From Herbaspirillum rhizosphaerae (GTDB lineage: Bacteria > Pseudomonadota > Gammaproteobacteria > Burkholderiales > Burkholderiaceae_D): a stretch of 64,000 bases of DNA. A model generated the notes under the pieces. It did no database searches. It had not been told where the DNA came from and saw only the letters and a list, made by a program, of their open reading frames with translations. Made by a program: the position numbers and the translations under genes. The stretch covers positions 1-64,000 of the forward strand of contig NZ_LFLU01000010.1 of the NCBI RefSeq assembly GCF_001189965.1. Direction: 5' to 3'. Of the stretch, positions 62,991 through 64,000 are shown piece after piece (position 1 is the stretch's first letter; each line of letters starts with the position of its first letter).

Positions 62991-64000
62991 ATGACTACAC
63001 CGCAATTCGTTCATCTACGGCTCCATTCCGAGTATTCCATCGTCGACGGCCTGGTCCGCATCGACGATGTTGTCAAAGCAGCAGCAAAAGACGGTCAGGC
63101 GGCCCTGGCGATCACCGACCTGGCGAACCTGTTCGGCATGGTCAAGTTCTACAAAGGCGCGCGCGGCAAAGGCGTCAAGCCGATCGCCGGCTGCGACGTC
63201 TGGATCAGCAACGACGACGACCGCGACAAGCCGTCGCGCCTGCTGCTGCTGGTCAAGAACCATCACGGCTATCTGCAGCTGTGCGACCTGCTCAGCAAAG
63301 CCTGGCTGACCAACCTGCACCGCGGCCGCGCCGAAATCCGCCCCGAGTGGCTGGAACAATTGCGCCACGAAGACGGCGGCAACGGGCTGATCGCACTGTC
63401 CGGCGCCCATTTCGGCGATGTCGGCATTGCCATTGAGAACGGCAACGTGGCTGCAGCCGAACGCTGCGCACAACGCTGGAGCGAGTTCTTCCCCGGCGCT
63501 TTTTATGTGGAAATCCAGCGCGCCAACCAGCCCAACATGGATATCCAGGTGCGCCAGTCGGTCGCCCTGGCGGCGCGCCTCGGCTTGCCCGTGGTGGCGA
63601 CGCATCCGATCCAGTTCCTGTCGCAGGATGAATTCGTCGCCCACGAGGCGCGCACCTGTATCGCCGAAGGCGAGATCCTGGCCAATGCGCGCCGTGTGCG
63701 CCGCTTCAACGACCAGCAGGATTTCAAATCCCAGGCCGACATGGCCGCGCTGTTCGCCGACTTGCCGGGCGCCATACAAAACACTATCGAGATCGCCAAG
63801 CGCTGCAACCTGACGCTGACGCTGGGCAAGCCGCAGTTGCCGAACTTCCCGACGCCGGACGGCATGACCATCGACGACTTCCTGGTCGCTGAAACCAAGG
63901 TCGGCCTGGAAGCGCGCCTCAAGCACCTGTTCCCGGACGAAGCGCGGCGCGAGAAGGAACGCCCGCGCTACGAGGCGCGCCTGAAGTTCGAGAACGACAC
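62991..64000 (+). CDS. dnaE: DNA polymerase III alpha subunit, N-terminal part (cut by window edge)
   Basis: 336 complete codons are visible before the right edge. The sequence starts MTTPQFVHLRLHSEYSIVDG, the PHP-domain signature of DnaE1 (HLRLHSEYS...). It continues with LAITDLANLFGMVKFYKGA, VKPIAGCDVWI and LVKNHHGYLQLCDLLSKA. The full protein is usually about 1150 residues. It is the replicative polymerase, here following trhO on the opposite strand with a 206-bp shared control region. Confidence 0.95.
   Translation, partial: MTTPQFVHLRLHSEYSIVDGLVRIDDVVKAAAKDGQAALAITDLANLFGMVKFYKGARGKGVKPIAGCDVWISNDDDRDKPSRLLLLVKNHHGYLQLCDLLSKAWLTNLHRGRAEIRPEWLEQLRHEDGGNGLIALSGAHFGDVGIAIENGNVAAAERCAQRWSEFFPGAFYVEIQRANQPNMDIQVRQSVALAARLGLPVVATHPIQFLSQDEFVAHEARTCIAEGEILANARRVRRFNDQQDFKSQADMAALFADLPGAIQNTIEIAKRCNLTLTLGKPQLPNFPTPDGMTIDDFLVAETKVGLEARLKHLFPDEARREKERPRYEARLKFEND

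Noticed and set aside
1..64000. CRISPR arrays, tRNA or rRNA genes, prophage genes
   Set aside because: No regularly spaced direct repeats, no cloverleaf with a TTCGANTC arm, no rRNA-like conserved segments and no phage structural genes were seen on reading through. A tRNAscan-SE and Infernal run would be decisive.

Overview
The window looks like chromosomal DNA of a Gram-negative betaproteobacterium, most likely Oxalobacteraceae close to Herbaspirillum. The signs are GC-rich coding, a general porin with a C-terminal Phe, CzcICBA and CusFABC metal efflux, non-phosphorylating L-arabinose and D-galactose genes, a RhlE-type helicase and a dnaE start. Genus is inferred from gene content only. No tRNA, rRNA, CRISPR array or intact insertion sequence was seen. 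LAYOUT. 1-12760: an IS21-type transposase remnant, then a two-partner secretion / contact-dependent inhibition locus: an outer-membrane TpsB transporter, a 3253-residue CdiA/FhaB exoprotein, and a small membrane protein that is the likely immunity protein. The last ~310 codons of cdiA and the immunity gene are much AT-richer than the rest, as expected for an exchanged toxin/immunity cassette. 12769-18000: ordinary accessory genes (an SDR with a divergent AraC regulator, beta-carbonic anhydrase, a cupin, a chemotaxis receptor). 18283-31640: a metal-resistance island read leftward, holding a Cu/Ag efflux set (cusCBA plus cusF) and a Co/Zn/Cd set (czcICBA), each preceded by a small Cys-rich exported protein. 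31954-33466: a small stress membrane protein and an MFS exporter. 33742-54457: a large sugar-acid region. A leftward operon galM-dgoK-dgoA-dgoD carries the DeLey-Doudoroff D-galactonate route. It diverges from ytfQRT-yjfF (galactofuranose-type ABC importer). Next come chvE-gguAB (aldose importer), L-arabinonate dehydratase, a GguC/AraD1-type protein, a sugar dehydrogenase-like SDR, a divergent GbpR-like LysR regulator, a porin and an SMP-30 lactonase. 54534-64000: mostly core genes (TPR/glycosyltransferase-like protein, FAH hydrolase, rhlE, gluQ, LysR with a divergent flavoprotein, trhO, dnaE running off the right edge). HOW THE GENES WORK TOGETHER. In the sugar block the porin and two ABC importers bring in aldoses. 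GalM, the SDR and the lactonase would oxidise them to aldonic acids. Galactonate then passes through DgoD, DgoK and DgoA to pyruvate and glyceraldehyde-3-phosphate. Arabinonate is dehydrated by the IlvD/EDD enzyme and processed further by the GguC/AraD1 protein. The alpha-ketoglutarate-semialdehyde dehydrogenase that would finish the arabinose branch is not in the window. The LysR gene and shared upstream motifs suggest common control. MOST UNUSUAL NON-CODING STRUCTURE. Two ~145-bp palindromic repeats (31131-31275 and 33600-33742) have stems that differ in sequence but remain paired. A third, unrelated ~103-bp palindrome lies at 50846-50948. All three abut or include the stop codon of a gene. 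Four hairpins in a row separate ytfQ from ytfR.
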